Positions 1 through 8,404 of a DNA stretch of 64,000 bases are shown here, piece by piece. Both the position numbers and the translations under genes were made by a program. How positions within the stretch are numbered: position 1 is the first letter of the stretch; each line of letters opens with the position of its first letter. The stretch covers positions 62,001 through 126,000 of the forward strand of contig NZ_NNRJ01000061.1 in NCBI RefSeq assembly GCF_002252445.1, read 5' to 3'. Under the pieces are notes generated by a model that had not been told where the DNA came from, made no database searches, and was given only the letters and a program-made list of their open reading frames with translations. Origin of the DNA: Brucella thiophenivorans. Its GTDB lineage: Bacteria; Pseudomonadota; Alphaproteobacteria; Rhizobiales; Rhizobiaceae.

Positions 1-284
1 TTCTCACACGCGCAGGCACTGGTGCGACCTATGGTAATACGCATTCCGCACGTGTTCCACCCGGTCATCCGGAAGGTTTTCTTGAAGCCTTTGGGAATAT
101 TTATAAATCCGCAGCCACTGCCATTCGCTGTCATCAGCAACGCGTGAGCGATCCGCGCAAGATCGCCTATCCGACAATCGAAGATGGCCTGAATGGTCTT
201 TATTTTATTGATGCCTGCATCCGCTCCAATCAGGCCGCAAACGGTTGGGTCGATGTGGAAACGTGTGCGAGGGAGAACGCATAA
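1..284 (+). CDS. Gfo/Idh/MocA family oxidoreductase, C-terminal end (5' truncated by window)
   Basis: The open frame enters from the left edge (frame beginning at base 3) and stops at TAA 282-284. The visible ~93 residues contain HPEGFLEAFGNIY and end with GWVDVETCARENA, typical of the C-terminal part of NAD(P)-dependent sugar oxidoreductases of the Gfo/Idh/MocA family; such proteins oxidise or epimerise sugars or inositols using an N-terminal Rossmann fold that lies outside the window. The stop overlaps the next ATG by one base (TAATG), so it is cotranscribed and probably translationally coupled with the epimerase that follows. The substrate cannot be told. Confidence 0.75.
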   Translation, partial: LTRAGTGATYGNTHSARVPPGHPEGFLEAFGNIYKSAATAIRCHQQRVSDPRKIAYPTIEDGLNGLYFIDACIRSNQAANGWVDVETCARENA

Positions 285-1150
285 TGAATAACTATGACAA
301 TCTGATCGGCGTTCATGCACTGGTCTGGACCGGCGACACGTCCAAAGCTTCAATTGAGCTTGCTGCAAAGCGCAGTGTGGAAGCCGGCTATGATCTGCTT
401 GAGCTTTCGCTGCATGATCTCGATAATCTCGATGTTGAACATGCACGCTCTGTTTTAAGTGCTTCTGATCTTTCGATTGTCTGTTCGCGTGGACTGGCTT
501 TTGATGCCGATGTTTCAAGCGATGACACCGCCGTTGTGCGCAAAGGTGCAGAACTCCTGCATCAGTCGCTGATTGCAACTCATGGGCTTGGCGGAAAGCT
601 GCTCACTGGCGCGCTTTACAGTGCATTGGGCAAATATGGCAAACCGGCCAGCGCCAAAGGGCGTGAGAATGCCGTTGCGGTTATCAAGGATCTGGCCAAT
701 GAAGCCAGCAAGCTTGGCATTACGCTGGGTCTGGAAGTCTGCAACCGTTACGAAACACACCTCATCAATACGGCGCGGCAGGCATTGTCATTGGCTGATG
801 ATATTGGTGCCGATAACACGGCTATTCATCTTGATACGTACCATATGAATATCGAGGAGGACAATCTGATCCGTCCGTTGCATGAGGTCGGTGATCGGTT
901 GGGCTATATCCACATTGGCGAAAACCATCGCGGCTATCTTGGTTCAGGCCATATTGATTTCACGGGCTTTTTCCACGCGCTGGTTGATATTGGGTATAAA
1001 GGACCGATAACATTCGAGTCCTTCTCGTCCGCAGTGATTGCGGAAGGCTTATCAAACGATCTCGCCATTTGGCGCGATACATGGTCCGATGGGTTTGAAC
1101 TGGCGCGGCACGCACGCTCGTTTGTCGATAACCATCTTTCTGTAGCCTAA
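284..1150 (+). CDS. Sugar phosphate isomerase/epimerase, ketose 3-epimerase (tagatose/psicose epimerase) type
   Basis: Protein of 288 residues with the AP-endonuclease-2-like TIM barrel. The four metal ligands of D-tagatose/D-psicose 3-epimerases are recognisable in order: Glu in LEVCNRYETHLINT, Asp in HLDTYHMNIEE, His in IHIGENHRG and Glu in ITFES. The NRYETHLINT and DTYHMNIEE blocks are close to that family's consensus, so C3 epimerisation of a free ketose is the likely reaction. ATG 284 is preferred over an upstream in-frame ATG at 245: it follows a GAGGGAG Shine-Dalgarno and overlaps the previous stop. Paired with an oxidoreductase upstream, it probably belongs to a sugar-conversion operon that starts outside the window. 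Confidence 0.78.
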   Translation: MNNYDNLIGVHALVWTGDTSKASIELAAKRSVEAGYDLLELSLHDLDNLDVEHARSVLSASDLSIVCSRGLAFDADVSSDDTAVVRKGAELLHQSLIATHGLGGKLLTGALYSALGKYGKPASAKGRENAVAVIKDLANEASKLGITLGLEVCNRYETHLINTARQALSLADDIGADNTAIHLDTYHMNIEEDNLIRPLHEVGDRLGYIHIGENHRGYLGSGHIDFTGFFHALVDIGYKGPITFESFSSAVIAEGLSNDLAIWRDTWSDGFELARHARSFVDNHLSVA

Positions 1151-1249
1151 CCGCTTTTTGGATAAGTTGGCTCATAAATTTTAAGGGTTCCGCAGCTTAA
1201 TCAGTTGATAGATTAGCGGGACTCTGATCATCCTCCATAAAGTAGGGAT

Positions 1250-1297
1250 TTGGCGCATAACCTGAGAATGTGAAATAGTTTTCTTTTTATGTGCCAA
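1250..1297. promoter_or_regulatory. Inverted repeat upstream of the amidohydrolase/peptide transporter operon
   Basis: TTGGCGCATAA (1250-1260) is repeated in inverted form as TTATGTGCCAA (1287-1297): 11-bp arms with one mismatch, 26 bp apart. It is the most marked structure in the 205-bp gap before the amidohydrolase start at 1356. It could be an operator for an unlinked regulator or a leader hairpin; neither is proven. Confidence 0.4.
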
Positions 1298-1355
1298 AAC
1301 AAGAAAAATAAGACGTGCCGATATGATCAGTACGTTTTCAGGAGGAGATCGCCAA

Positions 1356-2987
1356 ATGTCAGCAGTGCCCGAATTGCGTGCCGATACGATACTTTATAAC
1401 GGTACTATCTGGTGTGGATATGAAGAGGACATAGTTGACGCTCTGGCTATCTGGCAGGGCAAGGTTCTTGCAGCAGGCACGAAGGACCAGATTTGGTCGT
1501 TCAAAGGTGAAAACACGCGGCTGATTAATCTTGAAGGGCAGTTTGCCACTCCCGGCTTAAATGATGCGCATCTTCATCTCATATCCGTTGGGCTGACGCT
1601 CAACTGGATTGATGCGACGCCGCAAGCGGCGCCCACATTGGAAAAACTGCTTGACGCAATACGCCAACAAGCGGCTTTAGTGCCTGCCGGTACATGGATC
1701 AAAGCGCGCGGCTACGATCAAACCAAACTCGATATTGGTCGCCATCCGCATAAGTCCGAGCTTGATGCGGCTGCTCCAGATCATCCGGTTATGCTGGTGA
1801 GGGCCTGCGGTCACGTTTCGATTTTCAATTCTAAAGCTTTTGAGCTCGCCGGGATCGACGAAAAGTCGCCGGTGCCGGATGGCGGTTTGATCGAACAACA
1901 AAACGGTGTACTGACCGGCATGGTTGCCGAAAATGCACAAGGCGTTGTGCGTCAGGCTATCCCGACGGCAACCACGGAAGAAATGATCGAAGCGATTGAA
2001 TCGGCAGGCAATCTGTTGCTGTCCTATGGCATTACCAGTGTCATGGATGCAGCGGTCGGGCATGTTGCAGGCTTTGATGAAATCCGCGCCTACAATCTTG
2101 CAAAGCTCCAAAAGCGCTTGCCGGTTCGCACCTGGCTGGTGCTTTTGGGCGATCCAGGCACTTCGATTGTCGATAAGTGTTATGAGGCTGGTCTCGTCTC
2201 GGGCGTTGGCGACGACATGCTGACAGTGGGTGCCGTCAAGATTTTCCTTGATGGCTCTGCAGGCGGTCGCACCGCATGGATGAGCAAGCCGTATCTTGGC
2301 GATGACAACAATATCGGTGTGCAGATATTGCCCGATGCGGAGCTTGAAGCGCTGGTGCTTGATGCCCACAAGAGAGGCTATCAACTCGCTTGCCACGCTA
2401 TTGGTGATGCAGCGATCGGACAATTGATCACGGCTTATGAAAAGGCGCTTGCCGCCCAACCTGATCCTGATCGTCGTCATCGTATTGAACATTGTGGCTT
2501 CTCAACGCCCGAACAGCATGAACGCATGAAGATGGCAGGGATTTATCCATGCCCGCAGCAGGTATTCATTTATGATTTTGGCGATGCCTATATTTCGGTT
2601 CTGGGCGAAGAAAAGGCCTTGTCCAGCTATCCACTCAAGACCTGGAAAGACCTTGGCTTCAAGCCTGCAACGGGTAGCGATGCGCCCGTCTGTCATCCAA
2701 ATCCCTATCCGAACATCTATTCGATGCTGACGCGCAAGACGGGCAAAGGCACAGTAATGGATGCGCGCGAGCGGGTGAGCATTGAAGAGGCGCTTCAGGT
2801 CTATACGGAATATGGTGCGTTTTCTCAGAAGCTGGAAGATGTCAAAGGCAAGCTTATCGCCGGGCAAGTTGCTGATATAGCTGTCTTTTCACGCAACATG
2901 TTGACTGCCAAGCCAGAAGAAATTCTCAACGATACGCATTGCGTTCTTACCATCCGCGATGGTGAAGTGGTGTTCGAACGTTCTTAA
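1356..2987 (+). CDS. Amidohydrolase family protein, YtcJ/Amidohydro_3 type
   Basis: Predicted metal-dependent hydrolase of 543 residues. Visible motifs: N-terminal NDAHLHL (the HxH metal site), CHAIGDAA, HRIEHC and GSDAPV (the late Asp). This order fits the YtcJ-like branch of amidohydrolases, whose members hydrolyse amides and formamides; the substrate here is unknown. The ATG at 1356 is chosen over an in-frame ATG at 1323 because the strong AGGAGGAG sequence lies just upstream of it. No signal peptide is evident, so it should act in the cytoplasm. It is 21 bp from a peptide-type solute-binding protein gene, which suggests that it hydrolyses the imported amide or peptide-like compound. Confidence 0.8.
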   Translation: MSAVPELRADTILYNGTIWCGYEEDIVDALAIWQGKVLAAGTKDQIWSFKGENTRLINLEGQFATPGLNDAHLHLISVGLTLNWIDATPQAAPTLEKLLDAIRQQAALVPAGTWIKARGYDQTKLDIGRHPHKSELDAAAPDHPVMLVRACGHVSIFNSKAFELAGIDEKSPVPDGGLIEQQNGVLTGMVAENAQGVVRQAIPTATTEEMIEAIESAGNLLLSYGITSVMDAAVGHVAGFDEIRAYNLAKLQKRLPVRTWLVLLGDPGTSIVDKCYEAGLVSGVGDDMLTVGAVKIFLDGSAGGRTAWMSKPYLGDDNNIGVQILPDAELEALVLDAHKRGYQLACHAIGDAAIGQLITAYEKALAAQPDPDRRHRIEHCGFSTPEQHERMKMAGIYPCPQQVFIYDFGDAYISVLGEEKALSSYPLKTWKDLGFKPATGSDAPVCHPNPYPNIYSMLTRKTGKGTVMDARERVSIEEALQVYTEYGAFSQKLEDVKGKLIAGQVADIAVFSRNMLTAKPEEILNDTHCVLTIRDGEVVFERS

Positions 2988-3008
2988 TAAAATAACAGGG
3001 AGGATAAG

Positions 3009-4616
3009 ATGGGGAAGAATATGAGAAAGTTTGCGTTACTTGCGGCATTGTCGGCTGCTCTAATGACCGGCACTGCTGCTTTTGCTGCGGATGAGCCACG
3101 TTCTGGTGGCGTCATCAATTTCGTAGCACCTTACGGCGATAGTTTCTCTACGCTCGATATTCAGGCGTCACCCACCACGCAGGATGAGTTTTATGCTAAG
3201 GCCATCCATCGCACGCTTTATGATTGGGATGCTGATCAGAACAAGCCTGTGCTGGGTTTGGCGACAGATGTAACTGTATCTGATGACAAGCTTGTTTATA
3301 CTTACAAGCTGCGGGAAGACGCATTTTTCCATAATGACAAGCCGTTGACGGCTGACGATATTATCTGGAGCTTTACCCGGATAATGGACCCGAAAAAGGC
3401 TTTTCCTCCAGCGCGTTATATTTCCGAAATCAAGGGCGCTGAAGAATATACCCAAGGCAAGGCCAAAGAAATTTCCGGTCTGAAAAAGATTGACGATCAT
3501 ACGCTGGAAATCACACTCAAGCAGCCGATTGACCCCGGCTACCAGTTCATGCGCAATAACACTGCGATCTATCCGGCTGGGGAGGGTGACAGCGATGAAT
3601 TTCAGCGTCATCCGATAGGCCTTGGACCGTATAAATTTGCCGAATATGTTCCCGGTTCGCGTCTGACGGTCGAGAAGTGGGACAAATATTACGAAAAGGG
3701 CAAGCCTTTCGCGGACAAGATCAATATCATGATCATGGGCGATGCCTCTGCACGCGATGTGGCTTTCCGCAACAAGGAAATCGATGTCGCAGTGCTTGGA
3801 CCTGCGCAATATACTGCCTATCTTGCCGATTCTGAGTTGGCGAAAAACATGGTGGAAGTCGCGGAAGTTTACACGCGTACCGTGGGCTTCAATCCGGATT
3901 TCAAACCATTTCAGGACAAGCGCGTTCGTCAGGCGATCAATTATGCCATCGACAGCGATCTGATCATCAAGCGTCTTGTGAAGGATAAGGCCTATCGTGC
4001 GGTTGGCTGGCTGCCAAATTCATCGCCTGCTTTTGATAAGGATGCAAAGCCTTATCCATATGATCCTGAAAAGGCGAAGGCGCTGCTTGCAGAGGCCGGT
4101 TACCCGGATGGCTTCGAGTTTGAATTGACCGCGACCCAGAATGAAAGCTGGGGGCTGACCATCGTTCAGGCCATCATTCCGATGCTAGCTAAAGTCGGGA
4201 TCAAGGTCACAGCAAAGCCGGTCGAGGCTTCCGTGCTCGCAGATGTGGTTCCGTCAGGTAATTTCCAGGCCTATATGTGGTCGCTCGAAAGCGGTCCTGA
4301 TGCACTGACTGCGATGCAGTGTTTCTATTCCACGACACCACAATCGTCCTGTAATTATCAGAAGTTCGCAAATGCTGACTTTGATAAAATTGTCGATGAA
4401 GCGAAGCTTGCAAAAACCGAAGAAGAAAAGAACGAACTGCTGAAGAAAGCTAACAATCTGTTGCAGGAAGAAGCGCCAGTCTGGTTCTTCAACTACAATA
4501 AAGCTGTAATGGCGCATCAGCCATGGCTGCACGGTCTTCAGCCCAACTCGGCGGAACTTGCAGTTCAGTCCTATGAAAAGCTTTGGGTTGACGACACGGT
4601 TCCATCCGGGCGTTAA
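3009..4616 (+). CDS. Peptide/nickel-type ABC transporter solute-binding protein (SBP_bac_5)
   Basis: Periplasmic binding protein of 535 residues. Residues 1-26 form a signal peptide (KFALLAALSAALMTGTAAFA, cleavage after AFA). Family 5 features include LYDWDADQNKPVLGLA, the LREDAFFHN segment and a PYPYDPEKAKALLAEAGYP block near the middle of the protein. GGGAGG lies five bases before ATG 3009. Family members bind oligopeptides, glutathione, nickel or sugars, so the substrate is open. It is the first transporter gene of a set continuing with two permeases and two ATPases, and a strong stem-loop follows it. Confidence 0.85.
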   Translation: MGKNMRKFALLAALSAALMTGTAAFAADEPRSGGVINFVAPYGDSFSTLDIQASPTTQDEFYAKAIHRTLYDWDADQNKPVLGLATDVTVSDDKLVYTYKLREDAFFHNDKPLTADDIIWSFTRIMDPKKAFPPARYISEIKGAEEYTQGKAKEISGLKKIDDHTLEITLKQPIDPGYQFMRNNTAIYPAGEGDSDEFQRHPIGLGPYKFAEYVPGSRLTVEKWDKYYEKGKPFADKINIMIMGDASARDVAFRNKEIDVAVLGPAQYTAYLADSELAKNMVEVAEVYTRTVGFNPDFKPFQDKRVRQAINYAIDSDLIIKRLVKDKAYRAVGWLPNSSPAFDKDAKPYPYDPEKAKALLAEAGYPDGFEFELTATQNESWGLTIVQAIIPMLAKVGIKVTAKPVEASVLADVVPSGNFQAYMWSLESGPDALTAMQCFYSTTPQSSCNYQKFANADFDKIVDEAKLAKTEEEKNELLKKANNLLQEEAPVWFFNYNKAVMAHQPWLHGLQPNSAELAVQSYEKLWVDDTVPSGR

Positions 4617-4634
4617 GCCTTTTTGACGAGGTTT

Positions 4635-4657
4635 GGCTCGCCCGTTCTGGGCGGGCC
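4635..4657 (+). terminator. Intercistronic stem-loop after binding-protein gene
   Basis: GGCTCGCCC (4635-4643), loop GTTCT, GGGCGGGCC (4649-4657): a 9-bp GC-rich stem with one wobble and no U-tract. It sits 19 bases after the binding-protein stop and before the permease start. Such hairpins often protect or attenuate mRNA so that the binding protein is made in excess. Confidence 0.6.
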
Positions 4658-4679
4658 GCTGATCCGAAAAGAGGACTGT

Positions 4680-5615
4680 GTGCTCTATTTTATTGTCCGC
4701 CGTGTTTTGCAAATGATACCGACGGTCATTGCAGTGTCACTGCTGATCTTTGTCATTTTCAGCGTGGTTCCGGGTAGCATCGCCTCGGGGCTGATCGCCA
4801 ATGGCAAGGGCATGAATGACCCAAAAATGGTCGAAAAGATCACGCAGGAATTCGGCCTCGACAAGCCTGTCCACGTGCGGTTCGGCAATTACATGGTTCA
4901 GCTTGCGCAATTTGATCTCGGGACATCTTACAGATCAAGACAGCCGGTCATTTCGCTGATTCAGGAGCGTATGGGGCCGACGCTGAAACTCGCATTTGCG
5001 GCCATGGGTTTTGCGATTCTTGTGGGCGTGCCGCTCGGCTTTCTGGCAGCGCTCAAACCCGGCAGTATTCTCGACAGCGTGACAATGATTGGCGCGGTTT
5101 CCGGTCTGTCGTTGCCGCAGTTCTGGCTTGGCTTGCTGTTAATGTATTTTTTCGCGCTGACGCTCGGCTGGTTGCCGAGTTTCGGCTATGGCGATGGTGG
5201 CATAAGACATGTGATCCTGCCCGCACTCACTCTGGGTGTGGCACCGCTCGCCCTTCTGGCGCGAACCACACGCGCAGCCGTGCTTGAAGTGATGGGCGCC
5301 GATTTTATCCGCACGGCGCGTTCCAAAGGCATGAGCAGTTTTCGTCTTGTAAAATGGCATGTCATGCGCAATGCGCTGGTGCTTATTATCACAACCATCG
5401 GCTTGCAGTTCGGCTCAATGATGGGGCAGGCCGTGGTGGTTGAAAAGCTCTTCTCCTGGCCGGGGCTTGGATCGCTTTTGATCGATAGTGTTTCGATGCG
5501 CGATATTCCAGTCGTGCAAGGGGCTATTCTCGTGATCGTGTTGTGGTTTCTTATCATTAATACGGTTGTTGATATTCTCTACGCGGTCATCGATCCGCGT
5601 ATAAGCCACGAGTAG
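4680..5615 (+). CDS. Peptide-type ABC transporter permease (DppB-like)
   Basis: Inner-membrane permease of about 311 residues with roughly six hydrophobic segments and an N-terminal RRVLQMIPTVIAVSLLIF segment typical of DppB/OppB. The cytoplasmic EAA-type loop, which contacts the ATPase, is visible as GADFIRTARSKGMS at about residue 203-216. The frame is open upstream to an ATG at 4623, but that start would place the intercistronic hairpin inside the gene; GTG 4680, preceded by AGAGGA, gives the usual family N-terminus. Cotranscribed with its partner permease 4 bp downstream. Confidence 0.85.
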   Translation: MLYFIVRRVLQMIPTVIAVSLLIFVIFSVVPGSIASGLIANGKGMNDPKMVEKITQEFGLDKPVHVRFGNYMVQLAQFDLGTSYRSRQPVISLIQERMGPTLKLAFAAMGFAILVGVPLGFLAALKPGSILDSVTMIGAVSGLSLPQFWLGLLLMYFFALTLGWLPSFGYGDGGIRHVILPALTLGVAPLALLARTTRAAVLEVMGADFIRTARSKGMSSFRLVKWHVMRNALVLIITTIGLQFGSMMGQAVVVEKLFSWPGLGSLLIDSVSMRDIPVVQGAILVIVLWFLIINTVVDILYAVIDPRISHE

Positions 5616-5619
5616 GCCT

Positions 5620-6441
5620 ATGAAGCTGCGTTTCAATCTCGTATTCGGCGGCGTCATCTGCGCTATCATGGTGACAGGCGCGATTTTTGCGCCGTGGATT
5701 GCCCCTTATCATCCGGTTATGGATGCCGATCTTATGAATGCTGAACTGCCGCCAGACAGCCAGTTCTGGTTCGGCACCGATGCGCAGGGGCGCGATGTTT
5801 TTTCCCGCCTGCTTTACGGTGCGCAAGTCTCTTTGACCGTGGGTGTGGTGTCGCAATGTATCAACACGGTCATCGGGCTTTGCCTTGGCATTTCAGCAGG
5901 CTATTTCGGGGGCTGGTGGGATGATTTTGTAAGCGGTCTCACCAATCTGATGCTGGCAATCCCCTCGCTCATCTTTGCGCTTGCTATCATGGCGGTCCTT
6001 GGGCCCGGGCTTCCAAGCCTCTTGCTTGCATTGGGCCTTACAAACTGGTCATGGACATGCCGTATCGCGCGAAGTTCGACACTTTCGCTTAAAAAGCAGG
6101 GCTATATTCAGGCAGCCAAAATGCTTGGCTATAGTGATGCCCGCATCATGATCACGCAAATTGTGCCCAATATGATTGGACCGATCCTTGTCATCGGCAC
6201 GCTTGGAATGGGTGATGCAATTCTCGCGGAAGCAGCGCTTTCTTATCTTGGCCTCGGCATCAGTCCGCCTGAGCCAAGCTGGGGCAATATGCTGAGCGAC
6301 GCGCGCGAACTGATTGTGAACGCGCCTTGGGCTGCAATCTTCCCGGGCCTTGCCATTTTCTTCGCTGTGCTTGGGCTTAATCTTTTCGGTGATGGCCTTA
6401 GAGACTGGCTCGATCCGCATATGAGGACGCGCAAGGTATGA
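5620..6441 (+). CDS. Peptide-type ABC transporter permease (DppC-like)
   Basis: Second transmembrane subunit, 273 residues. It shows the DppC hallmarks: the conserved FGTDAQGRDVFSRLLYGA motif after the first membrane segment, an EAA loop (IQAAKMLGYSDARIM), and the C-terminal SYLGLGISPPEPSWG motif. It would form the channel with the preceding DppB-like protein. The last four bases overlap the start of the ATPase gene (ATGA), indicating translational coupling. Confidence 0.88.
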   Translation: MKLRFNLVFGGVICAIMVTGAIFAPWIAPYHPVMDADLMNAELPPDSQFWFGTDAQGRDVFSRLLYGAQVSLTVGVVSQCINTVIGLCLGISAGYFGGWWDDFVSGLTNLMLAIPSLIFALAIMAVLGPGLPSLLLALGLTNWSWTCRIARSSTLSLKKQGYIQAAKMLGYSDARIMITQIVPNMIGPILVIGTLGMGDAILAEAALSYLGLGISPPEPSWGNMLSDARELIVNAPWAAIFPGLAIFFAVLGLNLFGDGLRDWLDPHMRTRKV

Positions 6442-7418
6442 GCGAAAACGCACTTCTTGAGGTGGAAAACCTGCGCATCGATATTACGTCGGGCTCAACC
6501 CGGCATAATGTGGTTGAGGACGTATCTTTCAAGATTGGCGCGGGGGAAACATTCGGTCTGGTGGGTGAGTCTGGTTGCGGCAAAAGCATAACAGCGCTGG
6601 CGATGATCGGGCTGTTGCGCAAACCGCTTTCTGTGACTGGCGGTGCAATCCGCTTCAAAGGGCAGGATTTACGGACACTGTCATCGCGAGATATGCGTAA
6701 ATTGCGTGGCAATCGCATTGCGATGATTTTTCAGGAGCCGATGACAGCACTCAATCCCGTCTCACCTGTTGGGCGACAGATCGCGGAAATGTTCGTGCTG
6801 CATCAGGGTGCAACATGGCATGAAGCGGAGCGTCAGGCTGTTGAAGCACTGGCAAGTGTGCAAGTTCCTGCACCCGATCAGCGGGTGAAAAACTATCCGC
6901 ATCAAATGTCTGGTGGTATGCGGCAACGTGTGATGATTGCCATCGCACTTGCCTGTAATCCTGATTTGCTGATTGCCGATGAACCCACCACAGCACTTGA
7001 TGTGACGGTGCAGGCGGAAATCCTACGTCTCATGCAGGAGCTTTGCACGGCACGCGGAACCTCGGTGCTGATGATCAGCCATGATCTTGGTGTGATTGCC
7101 AAAATGTGTCGCCGTGTCGGCGTCATGTATGCCGGGCATCTGGTAGAGGAGCGAGCAACAGCGGGTCTTTTTCAGCACCCAACGCACCCTTATGCGCATG
7201 GTCTTCTGGCATCACTGCCCCGGCTGGGTTCGCGCCAAAAGCAGGGACAGCACCCATTGCAGGAAATTGAAGGCGTTGTTCCGTCGATTTCTGCCTTTCC
7301 TCAAGGTTGCAGGTTTGAGCCACGTTGCACGCGTGCAACGGATATTTGCCGCGCTGAAAAACCGGGATGGACACCTTTGCCAGATGCAGGTTCGGTGAGG
7401 TGCTTTCATCATGAATGA
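6438..7418 (+). CDS. Peptide-type ABC transporter ATP-binding protein (DppD-like)
   Basis: ATPase subunit of 326 residues. Walker A is GESGCGKS (residues 43-50), followed by a Q-loop (FQEPMTALNP), the signature MSGGMRQR, Walker [13 protein letters not shown] and the H-loop SHDLG. The C-terminus contains the cysteine-bearing oligopeptide-ATPase extension (CRFEPRCTRATDIC) in which many DppD/OppD proteins bind an iron-sulphur cluster. It pairs with the next gene, with which it overlaps by 8 bp. Confidence 0.88.
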   Translation: MSENALLEVENLRIDITSGSTRHNVVEDVSFKIGAGETFGLVGESGCGKSITALAMIGLLRKPLSVTGGAIRFKGQDLRTLSSRDMRKLRGNRIAMIFQEPMTALNPVSPVGRQIAEMFVLHQGATWHEAERQAVEALASVQVPAPDQRVKNYPHQMSGGMRQRVMIAIALACNPDLLIADEPTTALDVTVQAEILRLMQELCTARGTSVLMISHDLGVIAKMCRRVGVMYAGHLVEERATAGLFQHPTHPYAHGLLASLPRLGSRQKQGQHPLQEIEGVVPSISAFPQGCRFEPRCTRATDICRAEKPGWTPLPDAGSVRCFHHE

Positions 7419-8397
7419 GATGTTTTCCACCAAAGCCACAGAGTCTCTCGTCCGCATTGAAGATGTATCCGTTAAGTTTGCGGTCAGTGGCGGCATTTTC
7501 ACCCGTTCCAAGCAATTTTTGCATGCAGTCAATGATCTGAGCCTCGATCTGAACAAAGGCGAGTGTCTGTCGATTGTGGGCGAATCCGGTTGCGGTAAAT
7601 CCACGCTCGCCCTTTCAATTGTGGGATTGCAGAAGCCCAGCAGCGGAGAGATTTATTTCGAGGGCAAGCCGATTACCGGCACAAACGAACCGTCGCGTCT
7701 TGAACGCGCGAAAATGGCGCAGATGGTCTTTCAGGATCCATTCGCTTCGCTCAATCCCCGTCAGACGATTTATACGTCGCTTGCTGCACCACTCAAGCTT
7801 CATGGTGTTAAATCCCGCAGCGAAGTCGATGGACGTGTTGAGGAAATCTTGACGCTCGTTGGCTTGAAACCAGAGCAGGCTAAGCGCTTTCCGCATGAGT
7901 TTTCCGGTGGTCAGCGCCAGCGTATCGGCATAGCTCGCGCATTGTTGCTCAATCCAAAAGTCATCGTGCTTGATGAACCAGTCTCGGCGCTCGATGTTTC
8001 CATCCGCGCACAGATCATCAATCTGTTGCTGGAACTCAAAGAACGACTGGGGTTATCCTACATCATGATCAGCCATGATCTGAGCGTTGTTGAACATATG
8101 AGCGACCGGGTAGCTGTCATGTATTTTGGACAGATTGTTGAAACCGGGCCATGGGATCGGATATTCTCAAACCCGACGCATCCCTATACGCGTCGACTAA
8201 TATCCGCCATTCCAGATCCGATTGCGGAGCTGACCGGCACGCGCCTCATTGATGAGAGAACTGCGCCTCTAGCACCGCAAGGCTATGCGTTTTATCCAAC
8301 GAGCTTTGGTACGCATGATGTGCATCAGCCGCCGCCATTGACGCAATTGATGGATATTGGTGCCGGACATAGTGTTCGCGTGATTGAGGAGAGTTAA
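7411..8397 (+). CDS. Peptide-type ABC transporter ATP-binding protein (DppF-like)
   Basis: Second ATPase, 328 residues: Walker A GESGCGKST, Q-loop FQDPFASLNPRQ, signature FSGGQRQR, Walker B VIVLDEPVSALD and H-loop SHDLS. The C-terminal tail lacks the cysteine cluster of its DppD-like partner, a common difference in these pairs. It is the last gene of the amidohydrolase/transporter operon and is convergent with lhgO only 7 bp away, with no clear terminator between them. A second in-frame ATG at 7420 is possible. Confidence 0.87.
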   Translation: MNEMFSTKATESLVRIEDVSVKFAVSGGIFTRSKQFLHAVNDLSLDLNKGECLSIVGESGCGKSTLALSIVGLQKPSSGEIYFEGKPITGTNEPSRLERAKMAQMVFQDPFASLNPRQTIYTSLAAPLKLHGVKSRSEVDGRVEEILTLVGLKPEQAKRFPHEFSGGQRQRIGIARALLLNPKVIVLDEPVSALDVSIRAQIINLLLELKERLGLSYIMISHDLSVVEHMSDRVAVMYFGQIVETGPWDRIFSNPTHPYTRRLISAIPDPIAELTGTRLIDERTAPLAPQGYAFYPTSFGTHDVHQPPPLTQLMDIGAGHSVRVIEES

Positions 8398-8404
8398 AGC
8401 GCGT

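Noticed and set aside
1677..2492. 271-codon open frame on the minus strand inside the amidohydrolase gene
   Set aside because: Antisense shadow of a well-supported gene, with a composition rich in Arg, His and Cys and no ribosome-binding site or recognisable motif. Many similar antisense frames across the window were dismissed for the same reason.
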